Of a stretch of DNA of 29,221 nt, positions 7,553 through 16,587 are shown piece after piece (the first letter of the stretch is position 1; each line of letters opens with the position of its first letter). Location of the stretch: contig DUPR01000015.1 of the NCBI GenBank assembly GCA_012838205.1, positions 1-29,221 on the forward strand. Reading direction: 5' to 3'. Under the pieces are notes generated by a model. The model was not told the origin of the DNA and did not search any database. It saw nothing but the letters and a program-made list of their open reading frames with translations. This stretch comes from Methanobacterium sp. (GTDB taxonomy: Archaea; Methanobacteriota; Methanobacteria; Methanobacteriales; Methanobacteriaceae). The translations under genes and the position numbers were made by a program.

Positions 7553-10000
7553 ATGGCAGATGATTCTAAAAAAAAGGCAGAAATCAAAATTTCAGGCATG
7601 CATTGTGCTTCATGCGCACTAAATGTTGAAAAATCTTTAAATGACTTGGAAGGGGTGGATGAGGCCAAAGTAAACTTTGGAACTGAAAAAGCTACGGTAA
7701 AATATGATTCAAATAAGGTTAAACTGCATGAACTTGAAGATACTGTGGAAAGTGCTGGATATGGGGTGATGAACGAGAATGTTGTAATTAAAGTAGGGGG
7801 AATGACTTGTGCTATGTGTGTTCAAGCCATTGAAGAGGTGCTTAGAAAAATTGATGGGGTCAGTGAGGTTACAGTTAACCTTGCTGGTGAAAAGGCTTAT
7901 GTGACATACAATCCCCAGATGACCAGTGTAAATGAGATGAAAGAAGCCATTGAAAACTTGGGATTTGAGTATCTGGGTTTAGAGGGGGAAATTCCTGGAG
8001 ATAAGGAGGAAAAACTGCGGGAAGACGATCTGAAAAGTAAAAGAAATCGTTTTATAGTAGCTTTTGCTGTTTCAATTCCTTTGATGATTTTAATGTACGC
8101 GGGTGTGATGTTACCCTTTAACATGACTTATTTCATGCTGGCAGTAACTATTGTCCCCTTTATTTATGTTAGTTACCCGATTTTTTCTGTTGCTTATCGT
8201 TCCCTCCAAATCGGCACTCTGAACATGGATGTTATGTATTCCATGGGTATTGGGGTTGCTTTCCTCGCCAGTGTACTGGGAACTTTTCACATTGTGCTTA
8301 CTCCCGAATTCATGTTTTATGAAACTGCACTTATGCTTGCAGGATTTTTAATGTTTGGACGATGGCTTGAAGCACGTGCCAAGGGACGCACTGGCACAGC
8401 TATTAAAAAATTATTGAATTTGCAATCAAAAACCGCTACAATCCTCCGTGATGAAGATGGGATTAGTGTTGAATCTCAAATACCAACAGAAGAAGTAGTT
8501 GTGGGAGATGTAGTACTGGTTAAACCAGGTGAACGGATCCCGGTAGATGGTACTGTAGTTTCAGGTGAAAGTTATGTTGATGAGTCCATGATCACTGGCG
8601 AACCAATTCCCACCATGAAACGTACGGGTTCTTCAGTTGTTGGGGGAACCATAAACCAGAACGGGGTTTTAAAGTTTCGTTCAGAGAAAATTGGCAAAGA
8701 TACTGTGCTGGCGCAAATTATTAAATTAGTAGAATCTGCCCAAGGGTCTAAACCGCCTGTTCAAAGAATAGCTGATAAGGCAGTTTCTTATTTCATCCCT
8801 ACTGTGCTCACTATTGCCATCGTGGCTTTTATAGTTTGGTACTTCCTTCTGGGAAGTAGCATCCTTTTTGGACTCACAGTTTTTATATCCATTTTAGTTG
8901 TAGCTTGTCCGTGCGCCCTTGGCTTGGCAACACCTACTGCAGTAACTGTTGGTATTGGGCGTGGTGCTGAACTGGGGATATTGGTTAAAGATGGTGAAGC
9001 TCTGGAAATATCAGAAAAATTAACAACCATCCTTTTTGACAAGACAGGCACCCTTACCAAAGGTAAACCGGAAGTGACTGATATCATTGGAATTGAAACT
9101 GATGATCGAACTTTATTACAGATTGCTGCCAGTGTGGAGAAAAATTCACAACATCCCCTGGGACAAGCCATAGTCACCAAGGCCCGTGATAATGACATCA
9201 AGTTATATGAGTCAGATACCTTCGATACTTTCCCTGGAAAAGGGGTGTCTGCAAATTTAAATGATGAAAAGATTCTTATTGGAAACCGAACCCTACTTGA
9301 AGATAATAATATTACGATATCCGGTTCTAATGAAGATATAATTTCTGAAATTGAAGAAAATGGGAAAACTGCCGTTTTGGTCGCTTCAGGAGATGATTTA
9401 TCCGGAATTCTTGGAATATCTGATACTTTAAAGGCTGACACCTCGAAAGCTATTCAGGAACTTAAAAAGATGGGCTTAACTGTTGCTATGATTACTGGTG
9501 ATAACAAAAAGACTGGTGAGGCCATCGGCCATAATATCGGCATCGAGAGGATTTTAGCAGAAGTTTTGCCTGGAGAAAAGTCTGCTGAAGTGAAAAGGCT
9601 TCAAGAAAATGGAGAAGTTGTGGCTTTTGTAGGTGATGGGATTAATGATGCCCCTGCACTTGCTCAAGCCGATGTGGGAATTGCTATTGGTAGTGGAACC
9701 GATGTGGCTATTGAAAGTGGGGAAATTGTCCTTATTAAGGATAATTTATTGGATGCTGTTGCTGGACTTCAATTATCAAAGAAAGTTATGGGACGTATAA
9801 AGCTAAATCTCTTCTGGGCATTTGCTTACAACATGATCCTCATACCAGTGGCTGCAGGGTTACTTTATCCCACATTTGGAATAACATTTCGTCCAGAATA
9901 TGCTGGGCTTGCCATGGCCCTCTCTTCTGTGACTATTGTTACATTATCACTCCTTTTAAAAGGATATGTACCTCCTGCAAATAAAATGATTACAGATTAA
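7553..10000 (+). CDS. copA: Copper-exporting P1B-1 ATPase CopA
   Basis: An 815-residue heavy-metal P-type ATPase that should pump Cu(I) out of the cytoplasm. Two N-terminal HMA domains carry GMHCASC (15-21) and GMTCAMC (83-89). Later come the TGE actuator motif (MITGEPIP), the CPC membrane metal site (452-454), the phosphorylated Asp496 in DKTGT, the nucleotide-site SQHPLG, and GDGIND (694-699). The AFAYN motif in TM7 and MALSS in TM8 are the P1B-1 ligands for Cu(I)/Ag(I) rather than Zn or Cd. Length and order are normal. ATG 7553 follows a weak TAGGAT. A YHS protein follows 32 bp later, probably in one transcript. No CopY/CsoR-type regulator is adjacent. Confidence 0.95.
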   Translation: MADDSKKKAEIKISGMHCASCALNVEKSLNDLEGVDEAKVNFGTEKATVKYDSNKVKLHELEDTVESAGYGVMNENVVIKVGGMTCAMCVQAIEEVLRKIDGVSEVTVNLAGEKAYVTYNPQMTSVNEMKEAIENLGFEYLGLEGEIPGDKEEKLREDDLKSKRNRFIVAFAVSIPLMILMYAGVMLPFNMTYFMLAVTIVPFIYVSYPIFSVAYRSLQIGTLNMDVMYSMGIGVAFLASVLGTFHIVLTPEFMFYETALMLAGFLMFGRWLEARAKGRTGTAIKKLLNLQSKTATILRDEDGISVESQIPTEEVVVGDVVLVKPGERIPVDGTVVSGESYVDESMITGEPIPTMKRTGSSVVGGTINQNGVLKFRSEKIGKDTVLAQIIKLVESAQGSKPPVQRIADKAVSYFIPTVLTIAIVAFIVWYFLLGSSILFGLTVFISILVVACPCALGLATPTAVTVGIGRGAELGILVKDGEALEISEKLTTILFDKTGTLTKGKPEVTDIIGIETDDRTLLQIAASVEKNSQHPLGQAIVTKARDNDIKLYESDTFDTFPGKGVSANLNDEKILIGNRTLLEDNNITISGSNEDIISEIEENGKTAVLVASGDDLSGILGISDTLKADTSKAIQELKKMGLTVAMITGDNKKTGEAIGHNIGIERILAEVLPGEKSAEVKRLQENGEVVAFVGDGINDAPALAQADVGIAIGSGTDVAIESGEIVLIKDNLLDAVAGLQLSKKVMGRIKLNLFWAFAYNMILIPVAAGLLYPTFGITFRPEYAGLAMALSSVTIVTLSLLLKGYVPPANKMITD

Positions 10001-10032
10001 ACTTATATAAACATATCAGGGGGTGGATTGTT

Positions 10033-10182
<150 letters not shown>

Positions 10183-10350
10183 TAATAAAAAGGGAATGGG
10201 AATACTATAGACTCAATGCCTAAAGTTTAGTTAAAAAATTGACAAAAAATGTGCATTACAAGAAAAATGGAAGATAAATAGTCAAACCCAAAAAACAGAG
10301 CAAAAGACGTTGCTATTCTGAAAAACTTTTAATTTATATTTTAAAAATGA

Positions 10351-10390
10351 GGGGGCACCCCCCAGTATGAGGGGCAACTTGTCATATAAA
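10351..10390. other. G/C-rich element in an AT-rich convergent gap
   Basis: GGGGGCACCCCCC (10351-10363) is followed by a second ATGAGGGGCA word; the word ATGAGGGG occurs at about 10347 and 10367. The rest of the gap between copA-YHS and truD is AT-rich. Possibly part of a 3'-end structure; function unknown. Confidence 0.3.
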
Positions 10391-10453
10391 AAACATCTGT
10401 ATTGTTAGTTTGGTAAGAGTGTGTGAGAAGTAAAAAAAAATGTTGAATACAGT

Positions 10454-11707
10454 CTAATATACTTCTTTCTTCATTACTTCTCTTAAAACACTTGTTGCAT
10501 AAGAACCCTTAGGGATTGAAAACCCTACAATAACCCCGTTTTCAAATGATTCAGCAGAAACATCCCATATTTTAAATCGGATTGGGCGTCTGATCCCATG
10601 GCTTCCTAGTTTCGGCATTTTCGGCACTGAAAAATCTTCTAATTTGAGGTTTTCTTCATCCAAAATTTTTTGCTCCATTTTTCCCAGTTTTCCACCAGCA
10701 AGGGGTACTTTACTACCGAATAGTGGAGCTGAGGGGTGGGCTTGGAATTCTTTAATACTTTTTTCTATTGTTTTAGGGTCGAATTCATGGATCAGATGTT
10801 CTTTATTGTCAATAAGAATATCCCCTTCAATGAATTTATCTATTCCCAGTTTTATGCGTTCACTTACGGCCCGGTTAAATAGGTATGACTGGTATGCGTG
10901 GACAAACATCCTGCTTAATGGTTTGGGTAGGCTTTTAAGTGCTAAAATATATGACTTTTCATCTAATTTTTCTTTCTTTTTCTGTTCTTTGATAAGCATG
11001 CGCAACATCATCTTTTCATACCGCATACCACTGGGCATGGCCTCTAATGCTTCTTCCAACTCTCCTTCTTCATATAACATTCGAGCTTCCTGGATATGCA
11101 CGGGTTCAGTATCGTAGGGGTGTCCTATGTACCAATCAACTGCTGCTTTCACTCCTTCCTTGATTAGAGCTTTACCCACTAAGTGAGTGTTGGGGCGGTT
11201 TTTTCCAAAACGCTGGTATCCGTAATAATTAGGCACTCCCCTATTTTTTAACTCTTCCAGAATTTTTTCCGCTCTTTTTGCCGCCGAATCCGGGTTTTCA
11301 ACATTCCTAATCTTTAACTGGAACTTATTTCCGACCAGTTGGCCAATGCGTAATTTTTTCTCGTTGGATACTACTTTCATTATCTTTACATGATGAAGTT
11401 GTTCTCCCAGTCCCTGTAATTCTTCAGGAGTTTTGTTACTTACGCATATCCATTGGCGGGTCACCGCTGATTTATCTTTCATTCCAGCAAAACCCATCTG
11501 CTTCCTATTTATTCCAAGCTCTCGAGCAATATCTAAAACAACGTCTAAGGTGTTTCGACCTTCTTTTTCAATCCAAAGCCATGTGTTTGGTCCTTTCCCA
11601 CTAGGATTGGTGATTGGAATTTCTTCCACGTAAAAATCTTCATTTTTGGTTCGGATCTGCCCGCCAATTCCTTTTTGGGAAGTTAAATATACTTCTGCGT
11701 TTAACAT
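10454..11707 (-). CDS. truD: tRNA pseudouridine synthase TruD, archaeal type
   Basis: A 417-residue TruD-family enzyme that makes pseudouridine at position 13 of tRNAs (and possibly other sites in archaea). The catalytic motif is [16 protein letters not shown] (71-86) with Asp78 as the predicted nucleophile. Other family markers are [16 protein letters not shown] and the TRUD-domain stretch [14 protein letters not shown]. The length fits archaeal TruD, longer than the bacterial enzyme. The start [10 protein letters not shown] at ATG 11707 lacks a strong ribosome binding site; a TATA-like sequence lies only about 22 nt upstream, so a leaderless or very short-leader mRNA is possible. It is convergent with copA-YHS and divergent from hisF. 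Confidence 0.93.
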   Translation of the reverse strand: MLNAEVYLTSQKGIGGQIRTKNEDFYVEEIPITNPSGKGPNTWLWIEKEGRNTLDVVLDIARELGINRKQMGFAGMKDKSAVTRQWICVSNKTPEELQGLGEQLHHVKIMKVVSNEKKLRIGQLVGNKFQLKIRNVENPDSAAKRAEKILEELKNRGVPNYYGYQRFGKNRPNTHLVGKALIKEGVKAAVDWYIGHPYDTEPVHIQEARMLYEEGELEEALEAMPSGMRYEKMMLRMLIKEQKKKEKLDEKSYILALKSLPKPLSRMFVHAYQSYLFNRAVSERIKLGIDKFIEGDILIDNKEHLIHEFDPKTIEKSIKEFQAHPSAPLFGSKVPLAGGKLGKMEQKILDEENLKLEDFSVPKMPKLGSHGIRRPIRFKIWDVSAESFENGVIVGFSIPKGSYATSVLREVMKKEVY

Positions 11708-11795
11708 GCTGACTTACCACGTTGATATACTGTTTTCCTGTAAAACAATTCAAATGAAAATTCTTAATTGTGCTGTTGATTTTTTATAGAACTGT

Positions 11796-11808
11796 CATAA
11801 TATAATAA
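11796..11808 (+). promoter_or_regulatory. Box A for hisF
   Basis: CATAATATAATAA resembles a TATA element; initiation near 11826 leaves a short leader with GGAG about 7 nt before ATG 11839. Confidence 0.35.
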
Positions 11809-11838
11809 CCACATGCATAGAAATACGGAGATTGAGTT

Positions 11839-12603
11839 ATGACAACTGTGAAGATAATGCCCTGTCTGGATATGAAAGATGGTCGTGTAGTTAAAGGAAT
11901 TCATTTTGCAGATTTAAAGGATGCCGGTGACCCAGTTGAAAGTGCAGCATTATATCAGAAGGAAGGTGCAGATGAACTTGCCATGCTGGACATTGCAGCC
12001 ACTCTCCAAAACAGGAAAACTCGCTTGAAATGGGTTAAGAATGTATCTTCAGTTATTGATATTCCCCTAACCGTAGGGGGCGGAATTTCAAATTTAGATG
12101 ATATTAAACTGACTTTAGATGCTGGGGCGGATAAGGTTTCCATAAACAGTGCTGCTGTGAAAAATCCTAACCTTATCCATGAAGCAGCAGCCGAATATGG
12201 GAAAGATACAATTACTGTGGCTATTGATGGGTGTCGTGACACTGCCATGCCTTCTGGATTTGAAGTAGTAATAGCTGGAGGCACTGAGAAAACAGGCATT
12301 GATGTTGTTAAATGGGCTAAGAAATGTCAAGAACTTGGTGCTGGAGTTATATTACCTACCAGTATGGATGGAGATGGAACACAAGATGGGTATGATCTAG
12401 AATATACCCGATCAGTTTCGAAGGCTGTAAACATTCCAGTAATAGCATCTGGTGGTGCTGGAAAACTTTCTGATTTCAAACAAGCTGTTATTGAAGGCGG
12501 TGCGTCTATTTTATTGGCAGCTTCAGTTTTCCACTATCGCTTGTTAAGTGTTCAAGAAGTTAAAGAGTATCTGCTAGAAAACGGAATTGATGTGTCTTTT
12601 TAG
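11839..12603 (+). CDS. hisF: Imidazole glycerol phosphate synthase cyclase subunit HisF (divergent)
   Basis: A 254-residue (beta/alpha)8 barrel aligning with HisF, which uses ammonia from HisH to convert PRFAR to imidazole-glycerol phosphate and AICAR. Catalytic Asp11 (MPCLD) and Asp130 (VAID) sit at the same numbers as in the Thermotoga enzyme, and the phosphate loops TVGGGI, SMDGDGT and IASGGAG are present. Oddities: from memory of Thermotoga HisF, the ammonia-gate Arg5 is Lys here and Glu167 (GAGEILLTS) is Val (GAGVILPTS), while Glu46 and Lys99 are kept; the DRDG loop reads DGDG. A paralogue with altered ammonia use is therefore possible. It stands alone; hisG is 4 kb away. Confidence 0.82.
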   Translation: MTTVKIMPCLDMKDGRVVKGIHFADLKDAGDPVESAALYQKEGADELAMLDIAATLQNRKTRLKWVKNVSSVIDIPLTVGGGISNLDDIKLTLDAGADKVSINSAAVKNPNLIHEAAAEYGKDTITVAIDGCRDTAMPSGFEVVIAGGTEKTGIDVVKWAKKCQELGAGVILPTSMDGDGTQDGYDLEYTRSVSKAVNIPVIASGGAGKLSDFKQAVIEGGASILLAASVFHYRLLSVQEVKEYLLENGIDVSF

Positions 12604-12726
12604 ATATAATTTATTGATCTATTTATTTCCAAATCTTATTAACAGTACAATAGAAGATATGATAGATGTGTTATGGAAATTTTTTTACTTAAAACAAAAC
12701 ATCTTGTTTCATAGAAAGCTAGTATA

Positions 12727-12738
12727 ACTTATATAAGT
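12727..12738 (+). promoter_or_regulatory. Palindromic TATA box
   Basis: ACTTATATAAGT is a perfect 12-base palindrome that contains a TATA element. Initiation near 12758 would leave a leader of about 14 nt holding GAGGAG before TTG 12772. Palindromic TATA boxes can in principle direct TBP either way. Confidence 0.45.
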
Positions 12739-12771
12739 GTATTGATAAAAATTCGTCTTTGAGGAGATTGG

Positions 12772-13557
12772 TTGAAAACAGCATTAAAATACTTAAAAAA
12801 AATAATAAAAGAGTTTGAAAAGGAGATAAAAACCTATAAATATCATAAGCCAATTTTAGGAGTGTTTGCAACGCTTTGCATATTTTTAATAGTTATAATG
12901 CCACTATATGATGTTTATTCCGTAGAAAAGACTCCGTACATGCAACCTACTACTAGAGAAGTGTTAGGGAATGAGTCATATGGTTTTGTGATAAAGGAAG
13001 GACCTTATGGGAACTCCACTTCTAAAGTTAAAGTTGCATATATTGTGGGACAACATCCTCGCGAACACTTTGCCCACGAAGCTACTGTAGAAAATGTTAA
13101 AGAACAATCTCCGAATTTTAGATACTGTTACTATCTCTATTATATTAATGTAACCAGTTACACTGATGATTTTGCCGTCGGCCGAATGAATGGGCAAATA
13201 CTATCCAATAGTTATGTGGTTCCTGATATTACTAAAGAAAATTTCGATTTTGCTGTGGATGTCCATGGAACTGATGGAGAGTACTCCAAAAGAGTTTTCT
13301 TGTTTACCCCTCTAGAAAAAGGTACTTCTTTAGACATAGCATTTACACTAACTAACATCGTTGATGGTGTACCCTATTACCACGCACCGAACCCAAGCAG
13401 CACTGAATTCACCACCATTCCCTTAATCAATAATGGAATACCGGCCATTGTGTATGAATCTTTTACTGCTCAGCCCTATGACAATATTAAAAAACAAGAC
13501 AAGAAATTTGTTTTAGGCGTGGATAATCTAAATTTCTATCCTAACCCCTGTTATTAA
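12772..13557 (+). CDS. Membrane-anchored M14-like zinc carboxypeptidase-family protein
   Basis: A 261-residue protein with a basic, Lys-rich N-terminus, one membrane segment (about 28-46) and an extracellular domain. Candidate zinc-site residues follow the M14 order: HxxE at His95/Glu98 (GQHPREHF), His165 in FDFAVDVHGTDG and a candidate catalytic Glu229 in PAIVYESFT. This order and spacing suggest an M14 or succinylglutamate desuccinylase-like hydrolase outside the membrane. In this lineage a substrate in the pseudomurein wall or an extracellular peptide is an attractive guess but not shown. The start is TTG 12772 with GAGGAG at 12761-12766; no other start gives that spacing. A single gene with its own promoter. 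The domain is compact, so family membership needs a profile search. Confidence 0.65.
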   Translation: MKTALKYLKKIIKEFEKEIKTYKYHKPILGVFATLCIFLIVIMPLYDVYSVEKTPYMQPTTREVLGNESYGFVIKEGPYGNSTSKVKVAYIVGQHPREHFAHEATVENVKEQSPNFRYCYYLYYINVTSYTDDFAVGRMNGQILSNSYVVPDITKENFDFAVDVHGTDGEYSKRVFLFTPLEKGTSLDIAFTLTNIVDGVPYYHAPNPSSTEFTTIPLINNGIPAIVYESFTAQPYDNIKKQDKKFVLGVDNLNFYPNPCY

Positions 13558-13650
13558 TCCCATAAACTGATTATGATATTAGTTATTCAATTTTTTGGAC
13601 CTATCCGAAAATATTAGCTTTCTTTGAAATTTGTTTAGAGTTGACTGTCG

Positions 13651-13705
13651 ATTGCCAGTAGCAATCTATAAATATTAAACAAAAACAATGTGTAATTATC
13701 ACACA
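13651..13705 (+). promoter_or_regulatory. TATA box flanked by two inverted repeats
   Basis: ATTGC (13651-13655) and GCAAT (13661-13665) form an inverted repeat with a 5-nt centre immediately before the TATA element TCTATAAATATTA (13665-13677). TGTGT (13689-13693) and ACACA (13701-13705) form another over the predicted start of transcription. GGTGGGAG then precedes ATG 13716. The arrangement suits autoregulation by the HTH protein encoded downstream. Confidence 0.45.
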
Positions 13706-13715
13706 CGGTGGGAGA

Positions 13716-14180
13716 ATGCCGAAACATATAGCATCTGGATTAAAGTACTTGGCAGCAGTGAAGCTCAGAGAACAGGGCTATTTTCAGAAAGATATAGCAA
13801 ACAAGCTTGGGATGGATCGTTCCACAGTTTCTCACTATCTAAACGGCAGAAATCTTTCATGGGGTTCTATTGAAGTTGCAGAATCAATCACCCATTGTTG
13901 TAACCATGATTTCTTATATTTAACTTACTCTCTAACTAAAGATATTGATAACACCAAAACTATCATAGGAATATTAGTTGAACAAGAATTTCAGGCTGTT
14001 GTGGGAGACACTTGTATTGGTTGTGGTCTTTGTGTAGACGTTTGCTTGATGGATAATATTTCCATCGTTGATTTAAAATGCCAAATAGATGATGATGGAT
14101 GTTGCGGGTGTTTAGATTGTCAGACAAATTGTCCTACTAATTCTATACAGATTTTCGAAATTCAAAGCCCAAATAAATGA
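13716..14180 (+). CDS. HTH regulator fused to a 2x[4Fe-4S] ferredoxin domain
   Basis: A 154-residue fusion. Residues about 8-50 hold a helix-turn-helix (LREQGYFQKDIANKLGMDRS followed by TVSHYLNGRN), where the second helix would read DNA. After a linker of about 50 residues, the C-terminal part has two cluster motifs: CIGCGLCVDVC (CxxCxxCxxxC) and CCGCLDCQTNCP (CxxCxxCxxxCP). It should therefore bind DNA and two [4Fe-4S] clusters, implying a redox-, oxygen- or iron-responsive regulator of an anaerobe; that role is inferred. Possible operators flank its TATA box, so it may control itself. ATG 13716 follows GGTGGGAG. Single gene, convergent with the HAD phosphatase. Targets are unknown. Confidence 0.8.
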   Translation: MPKHIASGLKYLAAVKLREQGYFQKDIANKLGMDRSTVSHYLNGRNLSWGSIEVAESITHCCNHDFLYLTYSLTKDIDNTKTIIGILVEQEFQAVVGDTCIGCGLCVDVCLMDNISIVDLKCQIDDDGCCGCLDCQTNCPTNSIQIFEIQSPNK

Positions 14181-14322
14181 TTTGTTTTTTTTAAAAATTT
14201 AGTTACTAACTGAATTTTTGGTAAAATTTTCTGGTTGACAATAATAATAAACTAAAAAAATGTAGATATAATATGTATCACACTGATTATTTCATCCATT
14301 TTTTCAAACGATTTATTTTAAC

Positions 14323-15009
14323 TTAAATTCCGATAATTTTCATTACTTGCTTAACGTCTTTCAGGTTTTGAAGGACAAAATCAGCACCTGTTTTTTGTAA
14401 TTCACTTGTAGAGTACCTTCCAGTGGCAACAGCAATAGTATAAAGATTAAATGGTTTAGCTGCTTCCACATCTCTGGGAGTATCTCCAATTACAAATATT
14501 TGATCACCTTCAAAACCATGTAATTTTCTTGCACGTTCCAAAGCTTTTTCCACCAGACAAGGCCTTTGGGGACTGTCACTACCAAACCCACCGAAAGAAA
14601 AGAAGCCATCAATCCCAACTTGACCTAGTTTAGCATAAGCTATGGGCTCTAAATTTCCAGTTGTGAGGCCTAAAAGAACATTTTCATTTTGTAATTGTTT
14701 TAAAAGGTCGCTGACTCCTTCTAATGCCCTTACATTCTCTCGGTGCACATTTGCCAAGTAATCCTTAACCATGTAATCTAGACAATCTTGAAAGTTTTCT
14801 TCAATAACTTTGTCAGGTATTCCGCCTATTTCTAGGACTTCTCGCAATATCTGAGGGTCAGTCTTACCAGCATAGTTTATGCCGCTGATATCTTCTTCCA
14901 TTCCATAGAATTTGCTTACAGCATGTACAAATGCCATGTAATGGCAACGGGCTCCCCTAACCAGAGTTCCATCTATGTCAAAAAGGGTTAAAATTCCAGT
15001 ACCGACCAT
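14323..15009 (-). CDS. HAD-superfamily phosphatase, phosphoglycolate-phosphatase-like
   Basis: A 228-residue HAD hydrolase with all four motifs: I, FDIDGTLV with Asp11 (nucleophile) and Asp13; II, LTTGN with Thr116/Thr117; III, Lys155; IV, IGDTPRD with Asp176 and Asp180. The helical cap after motif I (HYMAFVHAVSKFYGM) is the C1 type found in phosphoglycolate and related small-phosphoester phosphatases, so a small phosphorylated metabolite is likely but not identified. ATG 15009 has AAGGAG about 7 nt upstream. It lies 89 bp downstream of the deaminase gene on the same strand and could be its operon partner. Confidence 0.85.
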   Translation of the reverse strand: MVGTGILTLFDIDGTLVRGARCHYMAFVHAVSKFYGMEEDISGINYAGKTDPQILREVLEIGGIPDKVIEENFQDCLDYMVKDYLANVHRENVRALEGVSDLLKQLQNENVLLGLTTGNLEPIAYAKLGQVGIDGFFSFGGFGSDSPQRPCLVEKALERARKLHGFEGDQIFVIGDTPRDVEAAKPFNLYTIAVATGRYSTSELQKTGADFVLQNLKDVKQVMKIIGI

Positions 15010-15098
15010 AAAATCTCCTTTTTTAGTTTTATTTAGAATTTGAAAGATTTATTGAGTATTGAGTGAATTTATTCACACATCATACAAATATACCTAAA

Positions 15099-16388
15099 TT
15101 AATTTCTTGATAATAGGTCTATTGCAGCATTTTCAGCCATTTCCATTACTTCAACCTCATCCAGAGCTAAAACTTCTTTTTCAAGCATTAAAATTTTTCC
15201 ATCACATAAAACAGTGTCAACGTCTTTACCCTCTGCAGAATATGCTAAATGAGATATTGGATTACGATAAGGAGTTAAATGTGGTGATTTCATATCAATT
15301 AAGACCAGATCTGCTTTCTTTCCAACTTCAATTGTACCAATCTCTTGTTCCAAACCTAGTGCAGTGGCACCGTTAATTGTGGCCATTTCAAGTACTTTAC
15401 TTGCCGGTAAGACAGTAGGGTCTAGTGTTCGAACCTTTTGTAGTAAACTGGAAGTTTTCATCTCCTGAAAGAGGTCAAGATTGTTATTAGATGCAACTCC
15501 ATCCGTTCCTAAAGATACACATACCCCATTGGCAATCATGTCAGAAACTGGAGAAATTCCAGAAGCTAATTTCATATTACTCAGAGGATTATGAGATATT
15601 TTAACATTATTATCCGTTATTAAGGCTATTTCAGCCCCAGATAGCCATACGGAATGGGCTGCTATTACATCGGGACCTAAAAAGTTAAGGTCTTCCAAAT
15701 ATTCAAAAGGTCTCTTTTTCCTATCATTTAAACTATCTTCAACTTCTTTTTCGGTTTCAGATACATGTATATGAATTTTAAGCCCGTTTTTATCAGCTTT
15801 TTTCCTAACCCAATTTAAAAGTTCAGGTGAACAAGTGTAGGGAGTGTGAGGACCCAATGCTACTTGAACTCTTCCATCAGCAGTATTATGACATTTTTTT
15901 ATGATGCGCAGTGTTTCTTTGTACTCTTTTTTCCTTTTATCACTATCAAATAAGTCTAACATGCCGTGGCATAGAAGTCCCCTGATCCCAGATTCATCAA
16001 TAGCTTGGGCAACCTCATCCATAAAGAAATACATATCATTACAAGTTGTGGTTCCTGATTTGATCATCTCCAGTGCCGACAGAAGAGCCCCCACATAACA
16101 GTGCTCCGCCTCTAAATTGGATTCCATTGGCCATATATGATCATTTAACCATGTTTCCAGGGGCAAATCATCAGCCAGACCCCTCATGAGACTCATGGAA
16201 ATATGGGTGTGGGTGTTTACTAGGCCAGGGATTAAAACCTTACCTTCAGCATTAATTACCTCGTCTGCACCGGTTGAACCTTTACGCGTTATGTCAACGA
16301 TTTTATCGTCTTCGATAAGCACTGATCCTCTTCGAACATCTTCATCAACGATAATGCTGTTTTTAATTAGAATAGTTTGGGTTTCCAT
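15099..16388 (-). CDS. dadD: 5'-deoxyadenosine / MTA / SAH deaminase (DadD-like)
   Basis: A 429-residue amidohydrolase of the MTA/SAH deaminase family. Metal and catalytic residues are all present: HTHISMSLMRG (His60, His62), GPHTPYTCSPEL (His181), IHIHVSETE (His208 and the following Glu), AAHSVWL (His245), SHNPLSNMKL and GTDG (Asp296). In methanogens the best-studied member deaminates 5'-deoxyadenosine, S-adenosylhomocysteine and methylthioadenosine, recycling products of radical-SAM and methyltransferase reactions; the gene symbol is by this analogy. ATG 16388 follows AGGTGG, with a TATA element at 16424-16433. A HAD phosphatase lies downstream. An inverted repeat in the divergent promoter might co-regulate it with hisG. 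Confidence 0.88.
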   Translation of the reverse strand: METQTILIKNSIIVDEDVRRGSVLIEDDKIVDITRKGSTGADEVINAEGKVLIPGLVNTHTHISMSLMRGLADDLPLETWLNDHIWPMESNLEAEHCYVGALLSALEMIKSGTTTCNDMYFFMDEVAQAIDESGIRGLLCHGMLDLFDSDKRKKEYKETLRIIKKCHNTADGRVQVALGPHTPYTCSPELLNWVRKKADKNGLKIHIHVSETEKEVEDSLNDRKKRPFEYLEDLNFLGPDVIAAHSVWLSGAEIALITDNNVKISHNPLSNMKLASGISPVSDMIANGVCVSLGTDGVASNNNLDLFQEMKTSSLLQKVRTLDPTVLPASKVLEMATINGATALGLEQEIGTIEVGKKADLVLIDMKSPHLTPYRNPISHLAYSAEGKDVDTVLCDGKILMLEKEVLALDEVEVMEMAENAAIDLLSRN

Positions 16389-16423
16389 TGGACCACCTAT
16401 CTATATAAGATTGAGGGAAATAA

Positions 16424-16433
16424 CATAAATATG
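16424..16433 (-). promoter_or_regulatory. Box A for the deaminase gene
   Basis: Minus-strand CATATTTATG; initiation near 16402 would give a leader of about 14 nt containing AGGTGG (16393-16398 complement). Confidence 0.4.
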
Positions 16434-16458
16434 GGAGGATTTTGTGCAAACCACTCCC

Positions 16459-16491
16459 CAGTAATAGGTTAAATTAGATGTCCTATTACAG
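16459..16491. promoter_or_regulatory. Inverted repeat between dadD and hisG
   Basis: CAGTAATAGG (16459-16468) and CCTATTACAG (16482-16491) are arms of 10 bases with one mismatch and 8 perfect inner pairs, separated by 13 nt. It lies about 25 nt upstream of the deaminase TATA box and about 95 nt before hisG. Candidate operator shared by the divergent genes, or a hairpin. Confidence 0.4.
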
Positions 16492-16587
16492 TCATTTTTT
16501 ACATGATAAATGTTTACAACATAAGTAGATTTATTTGTGCACTTATTAAATTTTTTAACTTAAGGTAGAGTTTAGGAGGATTTTTTG

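Noticed and set aside
8788..9441. 217-codon minus-strand ORF
   Set aside because: Lies wholly antisense to copA, whose motifs are unmistakable; Ser-rich composition is typical of a shadow frame.
10644..11117. 157-codon plus-strand ORF
   Set aside because: Antisense to truD; no family features.
12115..12330. Minus-strand frames inside hisF
   Set aside because: Shadow frames antisense to a well-supported barrel enzyme.
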